Below the pieces are notes generated by a model, which was not told the DNA's origin, searched no databases, and worked only from the letters and a program-made list of their open reading frames with translations. The position numbers and the translations under genes are program-made. A stretch of DNA of 64,000 nt from Brassica napus. Its lineage: Eukaryota; Streptophyta; Magnoliopsida; Brassicales; Brassicaceae. This document shows positions 46,440 to 58,627 of the stretch, one piece after another (the stretch's first letter is position 1; the number at the start of each line of letters is the position of its first letter). The stretch covers positions 52,041,374 through 52,105,373 of the forward strand of contig NC_063450.1 in the NCBI RefSeq assembly GCF_020379485.1, written 5' to 3'.

Positions 46440-47081
46440 GGCGGAATCTCGCGAGCTAAAACATCGTCCGTGAGATTTGCTCATGCTTATCTCTCCATCT
46501 TCATTGCTTTTATCTCTTGACTCTTTTCTCTGCTGTTTTTACTTTCGAAGTTTCAACTGTGTGTCGTTTTGAGGTGATAAAGCGGCGGGTTGTATTTTCC
46601 TGTTGGTGAGACAGACTGTATGCCGTTTGTTATTGACTACAAGGCCTTGTATGTAAAGTCATTGAATAAATAGCCCATTAGACTAATAGAGGTAATTTGT
46701 CAAATGAAAACTTTGAGAGAATGATGTCAAATGAAAACTTTGAGAATTTTGTGACTAATTCATAGCCTGTTTATATTTTTGAGAACTCCTCTAAAGTTTT
46801 ATGAAATAGAGTTTCTCTTAGCTCATTGCATAACTGTTCTTGTTTAAACATTTTCAGTTTCGTTCCCATGTTGAGATTATTAGTAAAAACGTTCAGATAT
46901 TAAATTAAGATTCAAATCACAAGAATAGACTTTTGAGAGTGATAAACATCCTTTTTATTGAAAAACGCACATAAATCTTGCTAAAAAAGATTTGAAACTT
47001 TAACAACATGAAAAAAGACAAATAATAAATCTTGCTAAAAAGATTGAAAACGATAACGCTGCATTCTCTCGATCAATGCCT
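46440..47081. other. intergenic between LPAT1 and early nodulin-like gene
   Basis: LPAT1 promoter and the 3' flank of the next gene, both minus strand. The phrase GTCAAATGAAAACTTTGAGA occurs twice at about 46697 and 46727 (30 bp apart). No gene. Confidence 0.45.
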
Positions 47082-47933
47082 CTAAGCCATAGCCAAACCA
47101 ATCGCAAACGCGGTCAAGAACAAACCGCTTCCAACCTTCAATCCAACCGCAGCGTTTGGAGCTGGAGCTGGAGCGTGACTTGAAAGCGCCGGTGGACTAC
47201 TAACAGGAGAAACCACAGGACTGCCACCCTCACCGCTACCGCCACCAGGATTACTGCGTTCAGCCAAAACAACAAGATGAATCTTCTCGCCTTTAGTGCA
47301 GCTTCCAGGAGCACCACTGATGAAGAAGTAAGCTCCTGAGTTGTCTAGCTTGAACTTTGTGTCTCCATCATTGAACTGCTTCAAGGGCTTTGCTGTGTTA
47401 CAACTATCGTAATCTTCTTTTGTCACTTGTAACACCGAATCCACTTTCGCGTCATAATTCCACACTGATCCAAATGCATGAATACATCAATTATAAAACC
47501 AAAATTTATGTATATCAAAGACATGATATCATTTGCATTCAAACATGCCTTCGGTTGATATTATTGTCTAACACATCAAACATCAAACAAATATTTTAAT
47601 ATCATTTGAAATAAATGATTCCTTTTTCATTTTTTTCCCACATATAGTTTTTCTTTGTGATGTAACTTGTAAGCATTAGGAGAAACATAATCAAAACTAT
47701 CATGCATCGTAAGAAAGACGAAGAGGTGTTTAATAATGAAGAGTACCAAGAACGTCGCCGACTTTGAAACGATTTGCCTCAGCCCAGTGATTGAGAGTGT
47801 TGCTGGGAGAATCTGGAACCTTCCACGCCCCAACATATCCACCAACCAGAATCATCCTCGGTTTGAAGGCAGCATGGCTCATTGTGGTAAGCAAGAGGAA
47901 AACAAGGGTCAATACTGGAACTATGATTCCCAT
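47082..47933 (-). CDS. ENODL12: early nodulin-like protein (phytocyanin family, GPI-anchored)
   Basis: Two exons: 47747-47933 and 47082-47464; 189 aa. Order: signal peptide (GIIVPVLTLVFLLLTTMSHA), plastocyanin-like domain (GAWKVPDSPSNTLNHWAEAN, VWNYDAKVDSVLQVTKEDYD, YFFISGAPGSCTKGEKIHLV) with the two domain Cys (SCNT, GSCTKG), a Pro/Ser-rich arabinogalactan-like linker (SPVVSPVSSPPALSSHAPAP) and a hydrophobic tail (GLFLTAFAIGLAMA) fitting a GPI signal. Copper-ligand His residues of true phytocyanins are not seen, as is usual for this subfamily, so it should not bind copper. Cell-surface protein at the At4g30590 position. An upstream ATG in the same frame (48104) precedes the TATA box and is not used. 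Confidence 0.88.
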
Positions 47934-48037
47934 TTTCTTGACTTTTTTAGAACAAACAACTCTTTGGTGTTTGGAGTTTGTCTCTCTTTTGTTTTTGTTT
48001 AGCACAAATGTAAAGATACTTGGATGTGGTGGATGCT

Positions 48038-48046
48038 GTTTATATA
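48038..48046 (-). promoter_or_regulatory. TATA box of the early nodulin-like gene
   Basis: Minus-strand TATATAAAC within GGCTATATAAACAGC, 105 bp upstream of the start codon. A transcription start about 30 bp downstream would give a leader of roughly 75-80 nt. Confidence 0.6.
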
Positions 48047-48477
48047 GCCATTGTGGGTTGGAGCTTAACCGAGTTTTTGCTTGGGTTCGGGAGATCCGAA
48101 CCAAGCTTGAAATAAATATGGTCTTGATTAATATTAAAGTGTAATCTTCCTCTGATTTGGTAAGTCAATGACAGTTTTTACAAAATATATTAGTGAATTT
48201 AGAAACTGACACGAAATTTTTGGTTTGAAATTTTTAGTAGATTGCCATGAGTTATTTGTACTAAATATAGTGTTTGACTGTTTTCAATAACATTTAATTT
48301 GTTTGCAAAATTACCAAACCAGCTAATTAATTTCTTTTAAAGAATTTACCAAAAAAAAACAGATCCACTTTTTGAAATATACTAAGTTTCCATATATGTG
48401 TGATAATTTTATTAATGAGAGATATTAAAAGCTAGGAATATAATTTACAAATACATTAAAAATATTGTTAAAATATA

Positions 48478-49181
48478 CTTTCTCAATTTCATAAAAAGTG
48501 TCGCTTTGACATTTTCACATACTTATATTTTTGTATGAATTTCATAAATAGATCAATGCAATTTGCAATTAATATAAAAAAAGTATAAATTGCATTAGAA
48601 TTCTAAAATGACATTTTTCTAACAAGAAAAAATGTTAAAATGATATTTTTTAAAACATACTATCTCTGTTTCTGAATAAATGTCATTATGACATTTTCCA
48701 CAAAGATTACGAAAGTTGCTGAAATATATGTAAATTGTTATTAATTACACCTATCTGACATATTATTTGAGATAAATAAAATTATTTATAAAATCAATGC
48801 AGTTGCAATTAATTTTCAGCTGAAAATAAGTATAATTTGCATTGAAATTGTAAAGTGACACTTTTTGTATAACAAGAAAAAAAATGTTAGAATAACACTT
48901 ATTATGAAACAGAGGGAGTATCCCTCCGTTTTTAAATATAAGTCATTTTACAGAAAAAAATTTATGTTCCAAATTATATGACGTTTTCGGTTTTCTATGT
49001 AAAATTTATTAACATTTAATGTTATATGACCAATGATAATATACATTTTATTTTATTATTGATTGATTTATGGTTAGATAAATAGTTAAAGATGTTTTTG
49101 TTTAGAAAATGTAAAAAAAATTAATGATTTTTTAATCTATGTGCACAATTTTAAAACGACTTGTATTAAAAACGGAGAGAG
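48478..49181. mobile_element. three back-to-back Stowaway-like MITEs
   Basis: 48660-48918 begins TA|CTATCTCTGTTTCTGAAT and ends ATGAAACAGAGGGAG|TA. 48921-49181 begins TA|TCCCTCCGTTTTTAAATA and ends TAAAAACGGAGAGAG|TA, sharing the TA at 48919-48920. A left partial copy, 48478-48655 (CTTTCTCAATTTCATAAAAAGTG), has lost its right end. The inverted ends and TA junctions fit Stowaway. All three are non-coding. Confidence 0.65.
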
Positions 49182-50382
49182 TATATTAAATCTTGAAAAC
49201 AAGAAGAAAAATATAACATAAAACAATATTTGAAAATGATGGAAATGAATTACGTTACTTGCTCTCCTTTTCTTGTTCAATGTTATTCATAGTTGTCTAT
49301 TTTATCAAATTTACGTATATCTGGAATACCCAGGCTGCCATGGTGAATCTTCTTAAACCATTAGGCCACCAATCATGTATGCATGAATGAGTTGTTAATT
49401 TTGTGTTTATTCTATTTACTTAAATCAACTTTAAGTGATAATATATTTCAGGCAAAAGGAATCTTTATAGATTTGAACATGTCTCAATCTATGACACACA
49501 CAGATTAGTACTAGGTAAAAGAAAAAGTATATTTAGTACACACGTACCTTTACAATGTAACGTAAGAGGTACCAGTTGTGTACTCTTTGACCTTGTTCAG
49601 TTTTATTAACAGCTAATAAAACAGTACATTTCTCTCTGTCGTATAACTGCTACTAGTAATTGATTATAAATTTATAATCAAAACTGTATACATACGGTAA
49701 CAGTAGTTTATACGTTGGACATGAAAGTTCTCGAGTACTATACTAGTTACGAGTTACGACGTAAGGAGCCGTTGTGGTCGAGAACGAAACTAAACATCTT
49801 TAATGGCTATTAATTGGTAGAGCGACTGATTCAAACGTTTTTTTTTTGAGTGGCTAGACTTTAGCTTTGATTGGTACTTTGGTAGCATTGTAGCATCACC
49901 ATTACTAACTTGTCTTGAGTTATGGGACTGTTCTTGTCTTTTAACGCGTCTACAGTGGTCAAGAGGAACACCAGTTTTGTCAGATTATAGAATTATAATA
50001 AGTCTTGTTCTTAACCTATTTGGCCTAGGCTTATACACATTTTAAGGCACAACCAGTCACACGGCCTTTGTTAGCTTAACCGGTTATAAATAAGATTGAG
50101 AAAGGTGTAGATGGTTAACTTAAACCAGGATGCCAAGATTTGACATGAAACATAGAAGCATTTAGTACAAAAACAAACGTTACATTATATAAAAAAAAAC
50201 ATGGTATGGAGATTGTCGCGACCCCAACGAAATGGTCTATTCTGAGTTAAAAAAAAAAACACAGCCAAAGATAAATCGTCTTCAAATCAAAAATCAAAAA
50301 CAAGAACTCAGATAAAAGTATGATGGATAAGACATTGATTGATGATAGTTGGTTGATGGTAGTAATGATGATGATGAGAAGA
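49182..50382. other. intergenic, no gene recognised
   Basis: 1.2 kb between the MITE cluster and the SRP receptor stop codon. It is AT-rich at first, with a few GC-richer phrases (GAGTTACGACGTAAGGAGCC). It includes the SRP receptor 3' UTR. Confidence 0.4.
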
Positions 50383-52774
50383 TCATTTGAGAAGTGTCTT
50401 GACTATGGCTTTGACATTGAGCTTCTTCAGATCAGTGTAAGACTGGCCACAACCCACGAACATAACCGGTGCTCCCGATATGTAAACCATCGACAAAGCT
50501 GCTCCAACCTACAAAGCCCATCCCAAACACTCATTAACAAAACTCATACACAAAACACTTATAAAAACAAATCATTCTATCGATGTTTTATTGTGTACCT
50601 TGTCATCAATGGTATCGAACTTCGTCAGTAAGATTCCATCAATCAATCTTGTGCTCCCGGAAGTAGAGAGATCCGACAGTTTCTGAATTTCAGAAAAAAA
50701 AAGACAAACAGTTAATAAGGGGTTCCATTACAAGAATCTAATGCGTGTAAGAAACTGAACCTGATTAAACTTTGAGAGCTGGTCTACTGCATCGTTTCCA
50801 ACAAGAGCTTCACCAACAAACAAGACCAAGTCAGGTTTGTTAAGGTTAATGAGCTTCGAGAGAGCTCTCATCAAAGGCTCATTATCCTGCATCCGACCAG
50901 CAGTGTCAACAAGAACAACATCTGATCCATTACGAGTTGCTTCTTGTATGGCTTCTTTAGCAACTACTGCTGGATCCTTCTCATACCCCTTTTCAAATAT
51001 CGGTATCTGTTGTTGCCACCAAATTCAAATCAGCATACCATAATCAACTGATCTTATTAAGACAACAGATGAAGTCATTACCTGTAACCTACGAGCATGA
51101 GTCCTTAACTGCTCAACAGCTCCAGAACGGAACGTGTCACAAGCAGCCATCATTACACTGACCTTATGCTGCTGAAGCCAATACGCCACTTTGGCGAGAT
51201 TGGTGGATTTACCAACGCCGTTGACTCCAACAAACACGACCACGTAAGGCCTCCTCTGCTCCTTGGCAGCATGAACGTCTCTCATTATATCAATGGAGCG
51301 TCTCGGAGTCAATATACGAATCAGAGCTTCCTCCATTGCTCCCTGAAGTCATAAATGTTTCACCACAATTAAGAGACTGCAGATGGGTATGTTTTCTAGA
51401 TTCAATTAGAGATACAAGGACAAAACTCAACACCTGAACGGTTGAAGAGATTCTCGTGAAGGATGCTAGCTTCTTTCCTTCAAGACTTGCTTCCACTGAC
51501 TCACAAAGCTTCTCAGCTATCTCCTCAGCCTGTGAATGGAAAACTAAAATATATTATATAAATAAAAGAAATCAATAATTTGTTAGCGCCTAGGCCCGAA
51601 TAATCCGCCTAGCAGCTAATTCTCTACATATATATATAGTGCAGTATATTAGACACATACCACATTCTTGGTCATGAGCCGTTCCTTGAGAGCTTTCAAG
51701 GCCGGTTCAAGGTCTGTCCTTTCAAGATTCGCCTTCCCAGTAATACTGAAACACAGATTGCATTACATGTTCAAACACTTAGATAATATAATAGATTTAA
51801 GTAAATTAGCAACAAACTAACCTCTGGAAAACAGAAGAAAACCATCCCTTCTTCTTAGCCTCTGGCTTCTCATCACTTATCGGTTCATCATCATCTTCAC
51901 TCTCACTATCACTACTAAAAACCTCTTCCTTATCCATCATACTTTCTCCTTGGTCAGCAGCAGCCACAACATCCACATGACCATTGTCCCCATGTTCATC
52001 CGTGAAGTCCAGCTTCTCCTCCTGCTTAGGAGCAGCCGCCGCATCATCCCAAACCCTATTCTTCTTAGTCGCCTTCTTAGGTGGCTCCACCTTGGAAGAA
52101 CCTTTATTACTACCTATACTGTCAGCTTTCCTTAAACCTCCTCTACCTCTTACACCTTTACTCCTCAGCTTCGCAAGCTTACTTACATCAACTCCAACAC
52201 TATTATTATTATTATTATTATTATCAGCACTGTTCTCTTTCCCGTTAGCAACATCATCTTCCATCTTATGATTCCCGTTACTCACGCTACTGACTTTACC
52301 TTCATCATCCTTCTTCTCACCATTGCTCTTCTTCGTTTCCTCCTTCGACACCTGCCCTTGCTTCTTAACACCATTCAAAGGCTTCACCACCTGCTTCGTC
52401 CTCTTCATCTCCTCGGCACGAGCCTCAGCTTCAACCCTAAGCTGCCTAAACGTCTCGTCGAAATCATCGTACCTCATACGCTTAGGATCGTATATCTCGG
52501 AGAAGCTTTGCTTCACCATGGAGAGCAAGTCGTCTACGTAGAGAAGCTGGAGGATCTTCTGGTAGACAGCGACGAAGACGAGTCCGAGATCGTTGTGGAA
52601 CGTCCACTTGAGAGTGTAGGCGCCGTAGTTGAAGGAGACTTCGCCGGATCGTTCCTCGAGGAGGCAGGAGCGGATCAGAGTGTCGATTGGTGAGCCTTTG
52701 AGAGCGTTTCCGATCTCTTTGCATGTCCATAGGATTAGTCCTCCTCTCGTGAATATCAAAAGCTGTTCTAACAT
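50383..52774 (-). CDS. signal recognition particle receptor subunit alpha
   Basis: Seven exons: 51822-52774, 51661-51745, 51434-51529, 51082-51342, 50761-51006, 50599-50682 and 50383-50508; 616 aa. The N-terminal SRX domain ([40 protein letters not shown]) binds the beta subunit. Next is a charged linker with a (N)7 run and basic clusters ([15 protein letters not shown]). The C-terminal NG GTPase has GVNGVGKST (417-425), DTAGR (499-503) and TKFD (567-570). It docks SRP-ribosome complexes at the ER. It ends KAIVKTLLK. It matches At4g30600 in order and content. All GTPase motifs are intact. Confidence 0.94.
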
Positions 52775-53166
52775 CTTCCCTGAAATAAAATCAAGAGATA
52801 ACCATTAGATTAAAAATCGAATCTTTTTGATCAATTAACAACACGGGATCGTCCAATTTACGAGCTTTGTCACGATCGAGAGAAAAAAAAAAACAATTAT
52901 TCGAGAAAAATCAATCCGTTACGGATTAGGACATTCGAATTGAGGAACCTAGGATCTTCTACGGATTGTCTTTTTTTTTAATCCGAAACAGAACACAGGT
53001 CTTGTGTTCCGATCAAATTGAAATGACAAAAGCAAAAGAGGAATAAGATCGGATACAAACCTTGATTCCTGTCGTTTTCTTGGCGAGAGAGACGGTGACG
53101 AACAAAAATAAAATAAAAGAAAAAGTTAAATAATGATGCTCTACTGATTCCCTGTTATATATATAG
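52775..53166 (-). promoter_or_regulatory. SRP receptor 5' leader with intron and TATA box
   Basis: On the minus strand a TATA element (CTATATATATAACAG, plus about 53152-53166) precedes the leader. A leader intron can be placed at 52780-53060 (CAAG|GTTTGTATCC to TTATTTCAG|GGAAG), 281 bp, ending five bases before the ATG. Leader introns are common in housekeeping plant genes; this one is inferred from splice-site quality alone. Confidence 0.55.
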
Positions 53167-54054
53167 GGATCAACATTAATTTTTTTTTTCTTTTGTTGGT
53201 GGTCAGTAGAAATTTAAATTATTTCTGATTTCTTTCCTTTTTTAGTTTTAGACTTTAGTTGTCGTTTGATTATTTATTTAAATATTTTAAAAAACTATAA
53301 ATTTGAGTAAGATAATTACATGGACATATTCAGACACGAACTAAAATTTCGTTTAGGTAATGAAAAAGAACAAAGTCAAACCGCACTTTGCTTCGTGGAA
53401 GCCGGGTGGCTCATGGCTATGGACGGTGAACATTGAATGTTTTTGATGTCCCATACCCATTGACTGACGACGACGACACGACGATATTCCAACGCGGCAA
53501 CTGTGTTAAAACTCTTCGTTTTAAGCAAGACATCATGGACCAATGAAATCTCGTAAATCTTGAGGACGTTTAACTCTACTTTTCTAAGCCCCATGGGCTT
53601 TACGAACGCCTGAATTACTTTTATGCGCTCATGAATCTGAACAAGAGTACAAAATAAGCTTTAGCTTTTCATCTCAATGACTGGTGTAACCGTCTGTAGG
53701 TGCGTTTGCGGGGGTTTACGGATGGCAAATCATTGCGGTTTTAAGCTTTACTAATAGATTTGTACGATTGGTCTAGCGGTTAGAAATTGGTGCGTTTGCG
53801 GGATATTTATAACTGATTAACTACCAAACGCATTAGTGATTAAATAATAAATTAACTATATTTACATTTTATATAATTATAAAAATATTAAAAATCATAT
53901 TATTATAATAAATTTAAAATTAATATTTATAAATTATGTTATTAATTTTTTTTAAAAAAATATAACATAAATTAAAATATAATATATAGGGAAATACCCT
54001 AAGATAACACTAAAAACGTTTTTGTCACAAATATAGACGAAAATATATATGTTT
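53167..54054. other. intergenic with possible small MITE
   Basis: Spacer between the SRP receptor promoter and the satellite array. At 53698-53845 the phrase GGTGCGTTTGCGGG occurs twice and its inverse CCAAACGCA once, which suggests a degraded hAT-type MITE. At 53990-54040 (TACCCTAAGATAACACTAAA, then TTTTTGTCACAAATATAGAC) is the end of a DNA element also seen at 33.1 kb. Confidence 0.4.
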
Positions 54055-57000
54055 TTCAGTAATTATTATGAATCTGCTATTTTTGGAAAGTTTATATTTC
54101 TATAGAGAAGTTCGTAGATTTGGGTTGTGACTTAGAAATTAAGATAGCTAGACTTTTTGTTGATAGATGAGTATTCTTTCAGAATTTTTCATCAATAGGT
54201 GCATTTTTTAAATATTTTTTTAAGAACCTGCTATTTTTGGAAATTTTTCATTTTTATAGAGAACTATTGTAGATTTTGAATTGTGACTTAGAAATAAGGA
54301 TAATTAGAATTTTTTTTATAGATGAGTATTCTTTCAGAATTTTTCATCATTAGGTTGCATTTTTCAATAATTTTTACGAATCTGCTATTGTTGGAAAGTT
54401 TTTATTTCTATAGAGAAGTTTGTAGATTTGGGATTGTGACTTAGAAATTAGGATAGCTAGAATTTTTGTTGATAGATGAGTATTCTTTCAGAATTTTTCA
54501 TCAATAGGTTGCATTTTTTAATAAGTTTTACAAAAACTTCTATTTTTGGAAAGTTTTCATTTCTATAGAGAACTATTGTAGATTTGGGATTGCGACTTTG
54601 AAATTAGGATAAGAAAAAGTTTTGTTGATAGATGAGTTCTCTTTGAGAGTTTTTCATCAATAAGTTGCATTTTTTCAATAATTTTTACGAAAGTTACTAT
54701 TTTTGGAAAGTTTTTGTTTTTATAGAGAACTATTGTAGATTTGGAATTGTGACTTAGTAATAAGTACAAAAATAATTTGTTTTGATAGATGAGTATTCTT
54801 TCATAATTTTTCATCAATAAGTTGCATTTTTTCAATAATTTTTATGAAAGGTGCTATTTTTTAAAAAAGTTTTTATTTCTATAGAGAACTATTGTAGATT
54901 TGGGATTGTGACTCTGAAATTAGGGTAACTAGAATTTTTGTTGATAGATGAGTATTCTTTCAGAATTTTTCATCAATATGTTGCATTTCTTCAATAATTT
55001 TTACGAAAGCTGTTATTTTTGGAAAGTTTTTATTTCTGTAGAGAACTATTGTAGATTTGAGATTGTGACTTAGAAATTAAGATAACTAGAATTTTTGTTG
55101 ATAGATGAGTATTCTTTCAGAATTTTTCATCAATAGGTGCATTTTTTAAATATTTTTTTAAGAACCTACTATTTTTGGAAAGTTTTCATTTTATAGAGAA
55201 CTATTGTAGATTTGGAATTGTGACTTAGAAATAAGGATAATTAGAATTTTTTTTTATAGATGAGTATTCTTTCAGAATTTTTCATCATTAGGTTGCATTT
55301 TTCAATAATTTTTACGAATCAGCTATTTTTGGAAAGTTTTTATTTCTATAGAGAAGTTTGTAGATTTGAGATTGTGACTTAGAAATTAGGATAGCTAGAA
55401 TTTTTTTTTGATAGATGAGTATTCTTTCAGAATTTTTTCATCAATAGGTTGCATTTTTTAAATAATTTTTACGAAAGCTGCTATTTTTGGAAAGTTTTCA
55501 TTTTTATAGAGAACTATTGTTGATTTGGGAGTGTGACTTTGAAATTAGGATAAGAAATTTTTTTGTTGATAGATGAGTATTCTTTGAAAAAATTTCATCA
55601 ATAGGTTGCATTTTTTCAATAACTTTTACGAAAGCTACTATTATTGGAAAGTTTTTATTTTTACAGAGAAAAATTGTAGATTTTATTTGTGACTTTTAAA
55701 TTAGGATAACAATAATTTGTTTTGATAGATGAGTATTCTTTCATAATTTTTCATCAATAGGTTGCATTTTTTCAATAATTTTTGCGAAATGTGCTATTTT
55801 TAGAAAGTTTTTATTTCTATAGAGAATTAATGTAGATTTCGGATTGTGACTTTGAAATTGGGATAACATGAATTTTTTTTGATAGATGAGTATTCTTTCA
55901 GATTTTTTCATCAATATTTTGTATTTTTCAATAATTTTTACAAAAGCTGCTATTTTTGGAAATTTTATATTTCTGTAGAGAACTATTTTGGATTTGGGAT
56001 TGTGACTTTGAAATTAGGATAACAATAATTTGTTTTGATAGATGAGTATTCTTTCATAATTTTTCATCAATAGGTTGCATTTTTTCAATAATTTTTACGA
56101 AAGCTGCTATTTTTGAAAAGTTTTCATTTTTATAGAGAACTATTGTTGATTTGGGAGTGTGACTTTGAAATTAGGATAAGAAAATTTTTTGTTGATAGAT
56201 GAGTATTCTTTGAAAAAATTTCATCAATAGGTTGCATTTTTTCAATAACTTTTACGAAAGCTACTATTATTGGAAAGTTTTTATTTTTACAGAGAACAAT
56301 TGTAGATTTTATTTGTGACTTTTAAATTAGGATAACAATAATTTGTTTTGATAGATGAGTATTCTTTCATAATTTTTCATCAATAGGTTGCATTTTTTCA
56401 ATAATTTTTACGAAATGTGCTATTTTTAGAAAGTTTTTTATTTCTATAGAGAATTAATGTAGATTTCGGATTGTGACTTTGAAATTGGGATAACATGAAT
56501 TTTTTTTGATAGATGAGTTTTCTTTCAGATTTTTTCATCAATATTTTGTATTTTTCAATAATTTTTACAAAAGCTGCTATTTTTGGAAATTTTATATTTC
56601 TGTAGAGAACTATTTTGGATTTGGGATTGTGACTTTGAAATTAGGATAACAATAATTTGTTTTGATAGATGAGTATTCTTTCATAATTTTTCATCAATAG
56701 GTTGCACTTTTTCAATAATTTTTACGAAAGCTGCTATTTTTGGAAAGTTTTTATTTTTATAGATAACTATCGTAGATTTGGGAGTGTGACTTTGAAATTA
56801 AGATAACATGAATTTTTGTTGATAGATGAGTATTCTTTCAGAATTTTCATCAATATGTTGCATTTTTCAATAATTTTTACGAAAGTTACTATTTTTGGAA
56901 AGTTTTTATTTCTATAGAGAATTATTGTAGATTTGGAATTGTGACTTAGAATAACAATATTTTTTTAGATGAATATTATTTCAGAATTTTTCATCAATAA

Positions 57001-57210
57001 ATTGTATTTTTAAATAACTTTTTAAAAACTAGCTATTTTTGGATATTTTTCATTTTTATAGAAAACTATTGTAGATTTTGGATTGTTACTTAGAAATTAG
57101 TATAACAAGAACTTTTGTTAATGGATGAGTATTCTTTCATAATTTTCATCGATAGGTTGAATTTTTTAAAAAATTTTAAAAAGTTTCCTATTTATTGAAA
57201 GTTTTCATTT

Positions 57211-57403
57211 TTTTTTTGATAATCCAGGTAATCCGGACACCCCGGAGGGAACCCAACTAGTGCCTAAGTACACTTCTACAGAAGGCATCCTGGAGGGCCA
57301 CCTTTTTCACCCCATTTTAATCGACGGTGGCCAGCGGGATTCGAACCTGGGTCCGTATTGGGGCCAACGCTCCCTCAAGACCACTTGGCTGTCCTCGCCT
57401 TGG
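57211..57403 (-). mobile_element. tRNA-derived SINE, copy 1
   Basis: Read on the minus strand: an A-box-like AGCCAAGTGG near the head (about 57382-57391), a degenerate B-box near 57337-57347 (GGTTCGAATCC), then a non-tRNA body and a terminal run of A (plus strand T9 at 57211-57218). It is flanked by GTTTTCATTTTT on both sides (about 57201 and 57409), the target duplication. Confidence 0.7.
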
Positions 57404-58434
57404 TAAATGTTTTCATTTTTATAAAGAACTATTGTATATTTGGGATTGTGACTTAGAAATAAGGATAACAAGAATTGTTTTTGATAGATGAATATTCTTT
57501 CATAATTTTTCATCAATATGTTACATTTTCAATAATTTTTACCAAAACTCCTATTTTTGTAAATTTTCATTTCAATAGAAAACTATTGTAGATTTGGGAT
57601 TGTGGCTTTGAAAATAGGATAACATGAATTTTTTTTTATAGATGAGTATTCTTTTAGAATGTTTCATCAATATTTTGTATTTTTCAATAATTTTTACGAA
57701 TGCTGCTATTTTTGGAAAGTTTATATTTCTGTAGAGAACTATTTTAGATTTAGGATTGTGACTTAGAAATTAGGATAACTAGAATTTTTGTTGTTAGATG
57801 AGTATTCTTTTAGAATTTTTCACAATAAGTTGCATTTTTAAATATTTATTTAGGAACCTGCTATTTTTGGAAAATTTTCGTTGTTATAGAGAACTATTGT
57901 AGATTTGGAATTGTGACTTAGTAATAAGTATAATTTGAATTCATTTTTATAGATGAGTATTTTTTCCAGAATTTTTCATCATTAGGTTGTATTTTTTTAA
58001 TAATTTTTACGAATCTGCTATTAGGATAACATGAATTTTATGTTGATAGATGAGTATTCTTTCAGAATTTTCATCAATATGTTGCATTTTTTCAATAATT
58101 TTTGCGAAAGTTGCTATTTTTGGAAATTTTTTATTTCTATAGAGAATTATTGTAGATTTGGAATTGTGACTTAGAATAACAAGATTTTTTTTAGATGAGT
58201 ATTATTTCAGAATTTTTCATCAATAAATTCTATTTTTTAAATAATTTTTTAAAAATAGCTATTTTTGGATAGTTTTCATTTTTATAGAAAACTATTGTAG
58301 ATTTTGGATTGTTACTTAGAAATTAGTATAACAAGAACTTTTGTTAATAGATGAGTATTCTTTCATAATTTTCATCGATAGATTGCATTTTTAAAAAAAA
58401 TTTAAAAAATTTCCTATTTATGGAAAGTTTTCAC

Positions 58435-58627
58435 TTTTTTTTTGATAATCCAGGTAATCCGGACACTCGGAGGGAACCCGACTAGCACCTAAGTACACCT
58501 CCGCATAAGGCATCCTGTAGGGCCACCTTTTTCACCCCATTTTAATCGACGGTGGCCAGCGGGATTCGAACCCGGGTCCGTATTGGGGCCAAAGCTCCCT
58601 CAAGACCACTGCGCCGTCCTCGCTTGG
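58435..58627 (-). mobile_element. tRNA-derived SINE, copy 2
   Basis: The same element as copy 1, 1225 bp further right. Minus strand: A-box GGCGCAGTGG (plus 58606-58615), B-box GGTTCGAATCC (plus 58562-58572), about 34 bp apart as in a tRNA promoter, then an A-rich 3' end. Flanks AAAGTTTTCA on both sides. The surrounding monomers match those of copy 1, so it was copied with the array and not inserted separately. Confidence 0.72.

Noticed and set aside
51984..52693. Plus-strand ORFs opposite the SRP receptor (95 and 141 codons)
   Set aside because: They mirror the long first exon of the receptor, and their Leu/Ser richness is the antisense of Lys/Glu/Asp codons.
57330..57403. tRNA gene suggested by the GGATTCGAACC phrase
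   Set aside because: The A and B boxes are there, but the acceptor and anticodon stems do not close, and the element continues to an A-rich tail with target duplication; it is a SINE head.
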